A stretch of DNA of 64,000 nucleotides. Origin: Falciphora oryzae. Taxonomy: Eukaryota > Ascomycota > Sordariomycetes > Magnaporthales > Magnaporthaceae. The position numbers and the translations under genes are program-made. Each line of letters begins with the position of its first letter. Positions within the stretch are counted from its first letter, which is position 1. Where the stretch lies: positions 1,022,927 to 1,086,926 of the forward strand of contig JNVV01000008.1 of NCBI GenBank assembly GCA_000733355.1, read 5' to 3'. The notes below the pieces were generated by a model, which saw only the letters and a program-made list of their open reading frames with translations, ran no database searches and was not told where the DNA came from. Shown piece by piece: positions 20,653 to 31,758 of this stretch.

Positions 20653-23600
20653 ATGTCAGACCTCGATGATGACCAAGACGAACCTCCTATGGTGGTAGAG
20701 TCTCGTCGTCCTCCACCCGCAGAGCATGATCTTGATAGGGCTCTGAGACGTCTTAACCCTCCGTCCGCAAAAGTTGACCTTGATCGAGCGCTTTCGGCTC
20801 GGCTTCCTAATCACAAAAGACCCTGGCTGCTCGACTGTCCAGACTTTGCCGATTGGCTTCATGCGCCGAACTCGATTCTCTGGCTGAGTGGCTTTGGTAC
20901 GTTTACCGTGTCCCATGACGCGACTAGACACTCTACACACTGCTAACGTTCCTCGATAGCCGGTATTGGAAAGACGATCTTAGCGTACGCATTTATCTTG
21001 GCGATCTTCGCTGTAGTTTCTTTGCTGACCCATTGCTGCAGCTCCACGGTGGTCGAGCATCTCCTAACAATGAAGCAGGACCAACACCATCGCATCGGCG
21101 TGGCGTACTTCTTCTTCAATTCCTTCGAGCCGCATAAACGGACCGCACGGGGCTTCCTATCAGCAGTTTTGGCACAGCTCTGGACGAGCCTTCCCGAGCC
21201 ATCCCTTCCGATACCACTCCTCGAGGAGCATATAGAGAGAGGCACACCTTTTCCAGGTCGCTTTGCCAGGGGATCCCACCACGCACAGCATGAAACCCTC
21301 GACGCCGAACCCGGTGCCGACCGCTTGTTCGGCAAGCTGGTTGAGACCCTTGAAAAGCTCGATCGGGTCTACATAGTGATTGATGCCTTGGATGAGGGTG
21401 AGGAGGGTGAGAGGTTGTTGATGCTCAACTTTTGGCGGAAACTAGGCGAGTGGAAAAACAGGATCGACTGTCGTTTGCTCGTCACCAGTCGTCCTACTCC
21501 AGATATCGAATCCTTCATTCGTACCCAACATTTCATTTTGGCGATCGACCTTCGCCGACCAGAGACCGATCGAGCAGTAGAAGAGTACATTAGAGACAGA
21601 GTCACACAGGACACACGGCTTCCGGAGAGCCTGCACGATGTCAAGATCGCAATAGGACTGAAATATTCCAATGGAGAGTAAGTGCTCGCAGACCAATCCA
21701 TACCGTGTATCAAGAATAGACTTTAGTTGACTTATCCTCGTCCAGATTCCTAGCCGCCAGCCTCTTCCTTGAGATTCTTGACATTGTGACGACGGAAGCT
21801 GTGAGGCGATGGGGGCCAGAAACTTGTCGTTTCTACACAGCCTTCATGGAAAGCCTAGCGCCATGGAAGCCCTCAATCTGGCGTGATGCCCTTGCTGCAG
21901 CCGGGCCTAGACAAGTCATCGTGGCGAAGTCATTGCGTTGGCTGGCATGCGTTCGGAAGCCAATTACCGTCAATGCCCTAATCGAACTGGACCCGACCCT
22001 CACAGGGTTGCCAAAAAGAGCCAGTGGAATTCGCGGTCTTTTCAACCATCTGGTCGTCCCTGGGGGCAAGGATTCGTCTGATCACCAGGCCGGCAATCTG
22101 ACTCTGGCGATTGCCGACAAGAAACTGTATCCACTTGTTCACGGATGCAAAGAGATCAACATCTTGACGGAGGGGCCTGATGGCAAGCCGGGCCATGGTT
22201 TCTCGATGTGCCAAGACAACCGGAGCGAAGGCGTTTCCGAGATTTTTCTAAGAGGTCAAAACACAGAGGAGCATCTAGCAGAAAGATGCCTGGAGGCTAT
22301 CATGTCTTACGCGCAATCCCCACACCGAACCAACACGGCAGCAGACTTTAAAAGGTTCCCCTTGCTCGAGTATGCTTGCGAATGCTGGCCGTACCACGCC
22401 CGACTTGCCTACTTCAAAGGACAGCTACCAGCAGCTTCAAGGCTCAACCAACTTGCCAAAGAGCTTTTTAGCTCTCGGGAATTAACCGATATCTGGCTAT
22501 TCGGTCTTCGCGAGCAACCCAAAAGACCTCCGCTCCACTACGCCGTACGCAGTGGTCTAACGGCAACTGTGGAGACGCTTATCGAAAAAGGGGCTGATGT
22601 CAACGCCGCTCACGCCGACGGCAGCCAAGCCTTGCACCTGGCCTGCTGGCTTCCGCGACGAGAGATTGTGTCCATACTCCTTCAAAAGAGAGCCGACCCT
22701 ATCGCTTGCGATAAAGACGGCGATATTCCCATTATAATGGCCGCCAGCTCAGAGCAATGGTCATCCACAATGGAGCGCTTTTTGCATACGCCACTTGATC
22801 AGCTCCTGAGAAGGAATCGTCATTTCTCGCGACACCTCCTAAATTGCCGAGACACAGAGGGCTGTAGTCCGTTGCACAGGGCCGCCCAGAAGGGGAACAT
22901 GGGTGCCATCATGGCCCTCTGCGCCCATGGTGCCGACGTCGACTGTCTCGATGCCAAGAGCAACACGCCGCTGCATTTTGCCGCACGATACGGTCGAAAA
23001 GACGCAATGGACCTACTTATCAGGAAATTTGCCAACCCAGCCCTCGAGAACGACGCCTGTGAGACCCCACTGGAAGTGGCGTGGAAGAAGAAGGCACTTA
23101 ACTGGGATTCCTACAAGGCTGATCCTGAACGGAGCAAAAACAAGCGAATCACATGGGGCACCCAGGCCGAGTGTCGCCTACTCAAGCCTTGTGATAACTT
23201 CGACCGGGCGTGCCGTCGAATCGGAGCAGAATGCCGATGCCCCGAAGTGAGTAAATCCTCACTCGAACACCCGGCATTTTTCTAATTGAGTCTCTATCAT
23301 CATTTAGCGTATATTTAGCAAAAAGTACGTCCTCTCAGACTTATCTTTGGAAGTGATGAATGCGGTGGACAGGGCGCAACTCCGCGAATGTCGAAACCTA
23401 CAGCGCATCAAACACCCATTCGTCATTTCATTTCTCGGATACGAGGAGCTCAAGTCCGAATGGTCCATCCTCTACCTCGAATATTGTGGTGAGGGCGACT
23501 TGGACTCTTTGCACGTGCTACCAAAAGAAAATGCCTCGTGGTCGTCCCGGTCCGGACGACTGTCCAGAGCTTTCCCTCGCCACGACACCAGCAGAAACAC

Positions 23601-24586
23601 AAAACCGAGCGTGAGGCCGCTGAGCGAGGCCGAAGTCTGGACGCTCATGTACCAGCTGTTCTTGGCTCTCGCATATCTTCACTATGGGTTCAATATCAGC
23701 GTGGACGGTGAATGCTACTGTGAAGAAAACTGGAAGCCATTGATTCACCGGGATATCAAGCCGAGCAATGGTAGGGGCCTATTTATTTTGATCTACTACC
23801 GCAAGATTTTGTTATTTGAGGGAGCCCGAGTCTAATCATTAGAACAGTCGTGATGAGCCTGGATGAAGACGGCTCGCGGATTGCTAAACTCTGTGATCTT
23901 GGACTTTCCAGAGACACCGGGCCCGGACAAACCCTGCCACGGAGCGTAGGAACAGAAAGTTATCAGCCATCGGTATGGACTTTTAAGCTTGTTAAAGCTG
24001 TTTCATTGTCTTTTCAAGATCAAGTTTAATTACCATTCGCTAACTTGCATCCAGGAGGTGAAGACCGGCGACCGGGAGTGGACCAGCAAAGGGGACATAT
24101 GCAGCCTTGGAAGTACGGAAATTCTCCTCGCGAGTCTCTGATGCAGCCAGGTGGCAGGTATTGACTATTCGAACAGAAACTATCAGCGCGCTGGCCAAAG
24201 ACTTCACGCCCAACAAGGCGATGCAGACAATTCTCGACACTTGCCAGGAGAGCGATCCGAATCGCCGGCCAACCAGCCTTGGCGTTGTCGAGGAGGTGCA
24301 CAAACACGTGGCCAAGCCTCTGCGCAGCATCAAAATTCAGCAGACGAACGATGTGGACGATCTCTTCACACAGGCTTTTCTTGACATCGTTGATGGCCTG
24401 GACAGGTCCAGGGGCTTCGAAACGCCGATATCGAAGGACCTGCGGAAAGGACATAAGAATCGCCTTGAGGCGATGTTCAAGGACGCGAGACTGGAAGACC
24501 AACCCGTTTTGCGCGAAAAATGGGAGAAGTCGAACAGGGAGTTGGAAAGGAAACGCGAATACCCGAGCCCAGGCCTCATGTGCTGA
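20653..24586 (+). CDS. NACHT-ankyrin-protein kinase fusion (NLR-like), 1153 aa
   Basis: Eight exons: 20653-20896, 20960-20984, 21042-21677, 21746-23246, 23308-23770, 23848-23972, 24055-24112, 24177-24586. All seven joins keep frame; introns are 57-82 bp with visible CTRAC-type branches. Order: short N-terminus (1-75) without a recognised effector domain; NACHT with Walker A GFAGIGKT (80-87), Walker B YIVIDALDE (200-208) and sensor LLVTSR (235-240); helical region; about six ankyrin repeats (560-750, e.g. TPLHFAARYGRKDAMDLLI); kinase (about 790-1090). The kinase has a degenerate Gly loop but a candidate beta-3 Lys (SKKYV, 807-808), RIKHPFVISFLGYEE, HRDIKPSN (949-956), DLG (973-975) and GTESYQPSE, so it may be active. 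Fungal NLRs act in non-self recognition; a C-terminal kinase is unusual. The 64-bp last intron is the least certain. Alternative: two adjoining genes. Confidence 0.82.
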
Positions 24587-25226
24587 CGATGATCTAAAGA
24601 TCAAACGCGTGGTCCCGCGGAGTTGGAGTAGGATAATTTCGCCTGGTCAAGCCTCGCCACGGACTGGACCATTTCACCTTGGTAGCCATTTCATTGCGTT
24701 AATTTGGTGATATTTCTTCCTCTCTCTCCTTCCAGTATTTCACCCCCCACCCGCGGGGGATGGGGTGTCATTGGTCAACACGTGCTGATGGGGCAGTTCG
24801 CGGCTTCAATCCCGCGCCATCGCCGCTAGTCTCAAAAAGGGTTCGCGTGCAGGGTCTTCGCCGTGGAGAGTCCGTCGCCCGGCACGACTCTGATCCACTG
24901 AAATGGCAGAGGAGGGAGGGATTGCCTCACCTCGCGGGCCTTCTTGCGCAATCGGGGTCCAGTTTTTGAGAGATAACTCGGTGGGCGTGGGGGGCTGGCA
25001 AGATTGGCGTGCTGCAATCATGGACGCGCTCGACATGCGGGCAGGTCAAGCTGGTTGCCGCGCCGCAGCCCGGGAGTCTCGAGTTCTTATATCTCACGAG
25101 TCGGCCGTTGACCGGATGGAGACTGTAGATCCCCTGAGCAAGATTCTGTCGGCCAGATCATTGGTAATTTGAGACGACCCGCGCGGCGCGGCCCGACACT
25201 GAATCGAAACACGACCAGCAGCCTTC
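24587..25226. other. Intergenic, promoter of the permease
   Basis: 3' flank of the NACHT-kinase gene and 5' flank of the permease. A frame at 24903-25172 lacks support. Confidence 0.45.
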
Positions 25227-27013
25227 ATGTCCCGCCAGCACCCACAGCCCAGCAGCCACTACGGCACCATCGACGGCCCCCGCAAGGATGACAACCTCCA
25301 GGGCGGCGTGCTCGCGCCGCCCGGGCCGGACTCCGAGACGGCGTCGTCGAGCGACTTCCAGGCCATCGACCCGCACAGCGGCGTCAAGCGCGGGCTCAAG
25401 GCGCGGCACCTGAGCATGATGGCCCTGGCCGGCATCATCGGGCCGGGCCTGCTGGTCGGCTCCGGCGGCGCCCTGGCCAGCGGGGGGCCGGCCGCGCTGA
25501 TCATCGGCTTCGCCGTCATCGGCGTCGTCGCCTTCAGCGTCATGCAGTCGCTGGGCGAGCTGACGACGCTGTACCCTAGCGGCGGTGCCTTCACGGCACT
25601 GGCCGACCGCTTCGTCGACAAGGCTTTTGGCGTCGCCGTGGGCTGGAATTATTACATTATTTGGTGGGCCGTTTTGGCAAACGAGTACAACGCCATCTGC
25701 AGCATCTTCACGCTGTGGGGGGAGCAGGTGCCCATCTGGGGGTATTTCCTGATCTTCTGGGCTGCATTTACTGCGTTCCAGCTCCTGGGCGTCGAGGCTT
25801 TCGGGGAGGCTGAGTTTTGGCTGGCGCTGATCAAGCTCTTCGGGCTGGTTGCATACTTTCTTTTCTCACTGATGTAAGTGATTCCCAAAATGACCATCCG
25901 CCCGCTCCCTTGGAGCTAAAAGAGGTAACTTTCTCCATTTAGATACATCGGTGGAGGGATCCCAGGTGCCCCAGCCCTCGGCTCCTTGTACTGGCGCGAG
26001 CCCGGCGCATTCTCTGATGGCTTCAAAGGAGTCGCCACCGTTTTTGTCTTCTGCTCTACGTTTTACGCTGGCGTCGAGTCGGTGGCCGTGGCGGCCACCG
26101 AGACCAAGAACCCTCGAGTGGCAGTGCCGTTGGCGATCCGCCAAGTATTCTGGCGCATCATTTTCATGTAGGTTGGTTCGGTCCCTCCGTCACACTTGTG
26201 GGCGTGGTCTCACACACAAAGCACAGTTACATGGGATCTGCCATTTTCTTTGGCTTAACATGCCCTTGGGACGCCGACGGCCTGATCAACGGCGGCAGCC
26301 GGGCTCTGCGGAGCCCCATGACGGTGGCAATCCAGGACGCCGGGTGGGCGGGCGGCGTGCATCTGATCAACGCCTTCATCTTCGTGACGTGTCTGAGCGC
26401 CATCAACTCGAGCATCTTCATCGCCAGCCGCACGCTGCTCTTCATGGCGCAGGACCGCATGGCGCCGCGCTTCCTGGGCTGGACGGGCCGGCGCGGCGTC
26501 CCGATCCCGGCCATCGTCTTCGCCAACGCGTGCGGCGCGCTGAGCATGATGAACATCTCGACGGGTGCGGCGCAGGCCTACGCCTACATCGTCAACCTGT
26601 CTGGCGTCTCGACCTTTTTGGTCTGGGGCGCCATCTCGTTTGTGCACATCCGCTTCCGGGCCGCCTGGACCGCGCAGGGTCACGCGCCCGAGGATCTGCC
26701 CTTCCGCTCGCTCTGGTACCCCTGGAACGCCTACTTCGGGCTGGGCGCCAACGTGTTTCTGGCGCTGGTGCAGGGCTGGTCGACGCTGGTGCCCTTCGAC
26801 GCGGCCACGTTTGTGGATGCGTACATCCTGCTGCCGCTGTTTCCCATCATCTACCTGGGGTACAAGCTGGTATTCAAGACCAAGGTGCGGAGGACGCTGG
26901 AAATAGACCTGGTGTCGGGACGGCGCAGGGATCTGGAGGACAAGGAGATCAACCAGGGAATGCTCGGCGGCGAGGCTCTGCCGCTGTGGAGGAGGCTGTG
27001 GAACAGTTTCTAA
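25227..27013 (+). CDS. Amino-acid permease (APC superfamily, fungal YAT type), 552 aa
   Basis: Exons 25227-25873, 25943-26167 and 26227-27013, with 69- and 59-bp introns, all in frame. A hydrophilic N-terminus of about 60 residues precedes LKARHLSMMALAGIIGPGLL, the conserved first helix of the YAT family with the GxxIGxGLxxG-type unwound substrate site. Twelve membrane segments follow (e.g. IGFAVIGVVAFSVMQSLGEL, YYIIWWAVLANEYNA, SAINSSIFIASRTLLFMAQD). The ASRTLLFMAQD and P-x-P-A-I-V motifs (VPIPAIVFAN) are family hallmarks. It should import amino acids with protons at the plasma membrane; specificity is not readable. The C-terminal cytoplasmic tail is basic and acidic. Length is normal for the family. 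Confidence 0.93.
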
Positions 27014-29098
27014 CGACCAACGGGATTGCGGGGGGTAGTGTGCGTGTGTGCCTACCCGACGACGAAAGCGGAAGGGTCACCGAGATGGTCGGTCGGTCGG
27101 GCACTTTGGCCTCTTGAGACACGTACGTAATTATACGCATTTCTGGGCAAACAAATGCCCGCCTCGCAGGGAGGATCCGAATCCTCCCTCTTGTCATTGG
27201 TCCATTCGCATTGGAAGAGCGAGGAGGACCTGCTCTTTACGGAGCTGTTGTTGGGCGGGGACACCGCTGGCTGCTGGGCTCAGCTCGCAAGTGGGCCGAG
27301 GAGGATCAACGATCGCCCCGGCCACGCGCAGAGCTGACCGGAGGGCGCACCGCAGGACAGGCCGCCAGATCTCATTTGCTACAGCGAGGGCTTGCGCGCA
27401 TTCTCAGCCGTCAGCGCGGACTTCCTGCAGGCCGGGCTAAGCTGGCGGTGGCCCGGACGATGGAGCCAGTGCAGTCAGCCGGGGCCTGGGCCTGAGCATG
27501 CGTGGCCGTTGGAACGCTCGCTCTGTGCGTTGTCTGGTCTTATTCCGTGGTCTCGGTTTTCTTTCAATGGAAGTCAGTCAGGCTGACGCTGACGAGTCGA
27601 GTCTGGTGGGTGGATCAGTCGCACAAAATTGAAGTCAATCCTCGCGGAACCCAACGCCACAAACCACTTCTCTCCTCGTTTGTGTTTCGTTTTTTCTTTC
27701 TTCTTTTCTTTCCCGTCTATCTTCGTTTTTGCAAGACAAACGCGACAGCAACTTGCAACAGCCGCCCTCAACAACAACATCAATAGCTGGAGCCACAAGA
27801 CCAAATCCAGCCCAAGCTTTGCAGCAAATTGGCTCCAAGCCTGCCCAGGCCGGACTGCAAGCTTTGGCGTGTGGGCTGTGCTGTTCGGGGCTGAAAAATG
27901 GCTGGGGTCGGGTCTTGGGCTAGCCGAAAACGTGCTAGGTCTTAGCTTTCGGCACCCACCAATTTCCATCACACTTCGGGATGCATTTTGCTCTCTCCCG
28001 CACTGGCCACCGCCTATTTACAAACCAGGATGAGCTCATCCCGCCCAACAGCCTCCAAATCTTCAGCGGCGGTGGGCACTGCTCAAATCGTCAGCGGCCT
28101 GTCCATCCATCCTGTTGCATCCCGCCTGTGGCGACACCTCGCCTATTCTCCCTTCCACATAACCCGTATCCCAATTATCCCCCGCGTGTGTGAGACGGCA
28201 GAGTCGGCTAGGCGGCCGAACAGACCAGACGTCAGGGAAACTCGCAGACCGACACCCCCGGCAGGCCACGCGCAACAGCAGCAGCAACACAGTGCTCAAG
28301 TGGGCGGGTGTGACATGTCGGTGCATGGTGCAGCGCTGCAGGCGCAGAGAGGCGGGTAGGGAAGCCGCCTGCAAGCCAGCAGCTGCGAATTCAACCCTAT
28401 CCAGAAAATAAAGGGCTGGACTGGCCCAAAAGAGCACGAATGGCCGCGCGCCACCAAATATAGGGCCCCTCCCAAGCGCGGGCGGTGGAGATCAGACGGG
28501 CAGGCTGTGAGGAAGCCATCTGCGTCCGGTTGGCATCACAAGCGAGATGCCCGACGCTTGGGGAAGGGCTGAGCTCCAAATGCTGCTGTCCGCCTGTCCG
28601 GCATGCAGCTTCTTTCTCATTGTGTTCTTAGCCTCCGCCATCGGGCTGGCCTGGCCTTGGCCGCTTTAGCGTCCAAGTCCTGCGCATGCGTACCAACATG
28701 CAACCCTGCCGAAGCTTCTTGGCAGCACGAGGGTGCAAGCTTGTCAGCCAGTTGGGATCCGTTGATAAACCTGGGGCGATGCCGCAGCTGGCTGGTCGTC
28801 GGTGCCGGGGGGAACTTCCGCCATGTGTCGGTTTTTTGTTGCTGGTTTGGTCCTGGTCGCTTCCTTCTGATTACGTCTTGCTTCCTTCGTCTTCCTTCCT
28901 TTTTCTTTTGCTGTCGCATTACCCCCGACGGCCGTTGGTCCTCTCTCCCCAGACCTGAACGCACTCTGTGCCCCTGACGCTCGTTAAACTGAGATTGGGA
29001 ACCATATCCTCGGGAAAGGGACCCTTCCTACTCTCTTACAATCGCTCCTTGATTCATCATCCCCTGACCTGGTTACCCCGTGGAGATTGCTGCACACA
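27014..29098. other. Long intergenic region (2.1 kb)
   Basis: No gene supported. It contains CT-rich stretches (27680-27720, 28890-28920) typical of fungal 5' leaders, the nearer one probably belonging to the 29099 gene. Overlapping short frames on both strands have no domain content. Confidence 0.45.
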
Positions 29099-30469
29099 AT
29101 GGCATACTACCAGGCCTTTGGGCTGACGTGCCCTGACGAGGGAAAGTTCTACGTGTGCGAGAAGGCGGCGGTCCAGTTCATCGGCTGCTGCACATCAGAC
29201 CCGTGTGCGGACGGCTCGGGGAAATGTCCCAAGGCCAACCTCAGGAAATCGAACTTCTCCCCTTCCGAGTATCAGTCTCTTCCAGAGCAGGACTGCGATG
29301 GCTACCCAAGAGACAAGAACTGGTTTACCTGCGCGGACAGCAGGTTCATGGGGTGCTGCGCCGACAACCCATGCAGCGCCAACTCCTGCCCTAACGACAA
29401 ACTTCTTCCGGCAAAACTTAGCGACAAGACCATAAACCGCAACCTGTTCCTCAACCCGACCACCTCCGGAGCCCCCACCACTACCGGGTCGTCCAGTCCG
29501 TCAACGGGGACCGCCGTGCCGAACACCCCGGGCGTCGAGCAGCAGCAGTCTGGCCTCTCCACAGGGGCCATCGCCGGCATTGCTATTGGCGTCGGCGTCC
29601 TGTTCATCATCCTGATCGCTCTCTTGATGTACAAGTTCGGCTGGAGCGCGGGGAAGCGCAAGGAGAGAAAGAAGGGGCCAGTGCTGCCGCATATGGCACA
29701 GTCGGAGTATGATCCCAACGAGCCGGCGCCGTACTACGATAGCGGCAATAAGAGCGCCAGCGGCCACGCCAATCCATTCAGAGGTTTGTGGCGTCAACGT
29801 ACCCTCTATTTGCGGCACAATTGCTAACATTGCACCACTCTCCTAGAGTCTTATATGAGCGGCTCGACCGCGCTCAGCTCTCCACGCAGCACCATGTTTG
29901 CGAAACACCACCAGTCGATGGGCGCACTCTCGCCCGACGGACCCAACTCTGCCTATGCCGCCGGCGAGGGGGACCCGCGCCAGCCGAGCCCGTCTTACAG
30001 TCAGCTAAGCTTCCACAGCAACGCCCACACCCCGCAGGTCGGCGCCGCCACCAACCTCCCGGTCGTCTATGAGATGGACTCGAACTCGAGGCCGCATGAG
30101 ATTGCCACCAGCGACGTCCCCTCAAGCCCCGGGCTTCAGCCAGGCTTTGTACCGGCCTCGCCATCCCAGCAGCCGCCGCAAAACCCGCAGTTCATGCAGC
30201 CGCCGCACCACGCTCAGGGGTCCAGCTTCGACACGCCCATGGCGTCGCCCGGACACCCGCCGGCCAGCCCGTTGGTCTCGGATTCCGATGCGGGATCTCA
30301 CTACGGGTCGCCTGTTGGCTCACCGAGGATGCCGTCGACTATGTTGCCCCAAAACGGGGGTTACACATCTGTTCCCGGCGACTCCAACGGCGATTTTGGT
30401 CACGGCCAGAATCAAGGTGGCCAGCGGGCATACAACCCGTACAACGCGCCACCTGGGCCAAGGGGATAG
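29099..30469 (+). CDS. Cys-rich single-pass membrane protein with long cytoplasmic tail, 435 aa
   Basis: Exons 29099-29783 and 29847-30469, with a 63-bp intron (TTGCTAAC branch, TCCTAG acceptor). No classical signal peptide: the protein opens MAYYQAFGLTCPDEGKFYVC. The first about 110 residues hold two similar Cys modules (FIGCCTSDPC and FMGCCADNPC), each preceded by a Cys 16-17 residues earlier and followed by another. A Ser/Thr/Pro stalk leads to one membrane segment at about 155-181, then a basic stop (KRKERKK) and a Ser/Pro/Gln-rich tail. The layout suggests a surface sensor with the single helix acting as signal-anchor. It resembles the gene at 3074-4789 in plan but not in sequence. No named family assigned. 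Confidence 0.83.
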
Positions 30470-31758
30470 CGCCTCGTCAGAATGGATAATGTTGAAGGTG
30501 TTCAGTGTTGTGTCGGTGGCGATTTAATGAAGGGAATAGAAAAAAATATGTGTTTAATCGGGAACGAGGATAACAATCATCCCTCTTTTCATTTAGGTTT
30601 GTCTCCTCGGGGCTAACGAAACAGCCCCCATTTGTTTCCTTGTTATTATTATATGATATCCAGCTTTTTCTTGCGGTACTGCTGGTAGCCGTTTCCTAAC
30701 CCGGTCGGTTACATATTGGATGAGAATTCCAGATATTTTCCCTGTTAAGGTGACTGATGTCGTCGCATCGACCTGAGATGGGCCAGTCTAGGCCTTTTGC
30801 GGCACAACCTGCGGTGAACGGAATCACTCTGGCTCGGGTAAATGCAGTGATCGCCAGGCTTGCCTGCCCTTGGGCCTCGGATGGGTATTTGCATGCAGCA
30901 GTTTAGCCAAGGATACGACGACGCAGATAGTGCAACTCTCGTGCTCAATATACCTGCCGCGCCCGCCAGTCATCCATCGAGTAGAGACTACGTAAGGTCC
31001 ATTTGGGACTGCGGCATTGCTTGTCAAGCTCCCGTCCGTCTTGGCGAACCACGGCGCAGATCCCACACCAGGGACCCGAACGGCCTCGGCGGCCGCTCCG
31101 TCCACCAGCACGGCCCAGACTGGGAAAAGACAGACAACACCACCAATACGGCCGTGATTATACCACCCACTTCGCTTCCCGCAGGCCAGTTTCTGCGGAT
31201 AAAATCGCCAAGAAAAATCTACCAAGAGATCCCACACACTCATCTATCGCACTCTAGCGGTCGGTTAAGCTGCCAAGGCGTCATCTCCCGGGAGCTCCCT
31301 CGGCCAGTTATCCTGCGCCGTGCCCCGGGAAACCGCGTACGCCTTCCCCGGCAAGGGGTGTGTGTTTTTGTTGGCGTGCTATCCCGTCGTCATCCCATCC
31401 CCGTCATGTCGAAATCGCTCCCCCGCCCGCGCTGCCTGGGCTTCGGAACCGCACATCACTCCCCGAATCACATCCACGGAGGGAGCGAAGCGAGGCCGCG
31501 TAACCCCCATTTCGGCCACCGCGGGATGCGAAGCCATCACCGGATCCTATGGAGGGTATACACGCTCTGGTGTACCCGGGGGGCGGTGCCTGTGGGCGTT
31601 GTTATATGAGTTTTGGCCTCCCTTGTGCTGTGACGCTTACCCGGCTCGGGTCCGGTCTTACTTGGCCATCGCGGCCCCTTGCCGGACCTGAACCGGGCAC
31701 TACCGAATCTGCACCCTTCTCGAGCAAGACTTTATAGTTGGTATTCACAGCCGCCGCC
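30470..31758. other. Intergenic region (1.3 kb)
   Basis: 3' flank of the membrane-protein gene, then promoter and leader of the glycosyltransferase. No gene supported; frames at 30860-31609 and 30824-31243 overlap antisense and lack domains. Confidence 0.45.

Noticed and set aside
19901..20653. 250-codon minus-strand frame across the divergent promoter
   Set aside because: Not in phase with the pseudokinase, no domain, no known composition; left as a chance opening although its two AASGIS-type repeats were noted.
24113..24176. Frame break in the NACHT-kinase gene after DICSLG
   Set aside because: A 64-bp intron with a TTGAC-type branch and GAACAG acceptor restores the frame, so no pseudogene call is needed.
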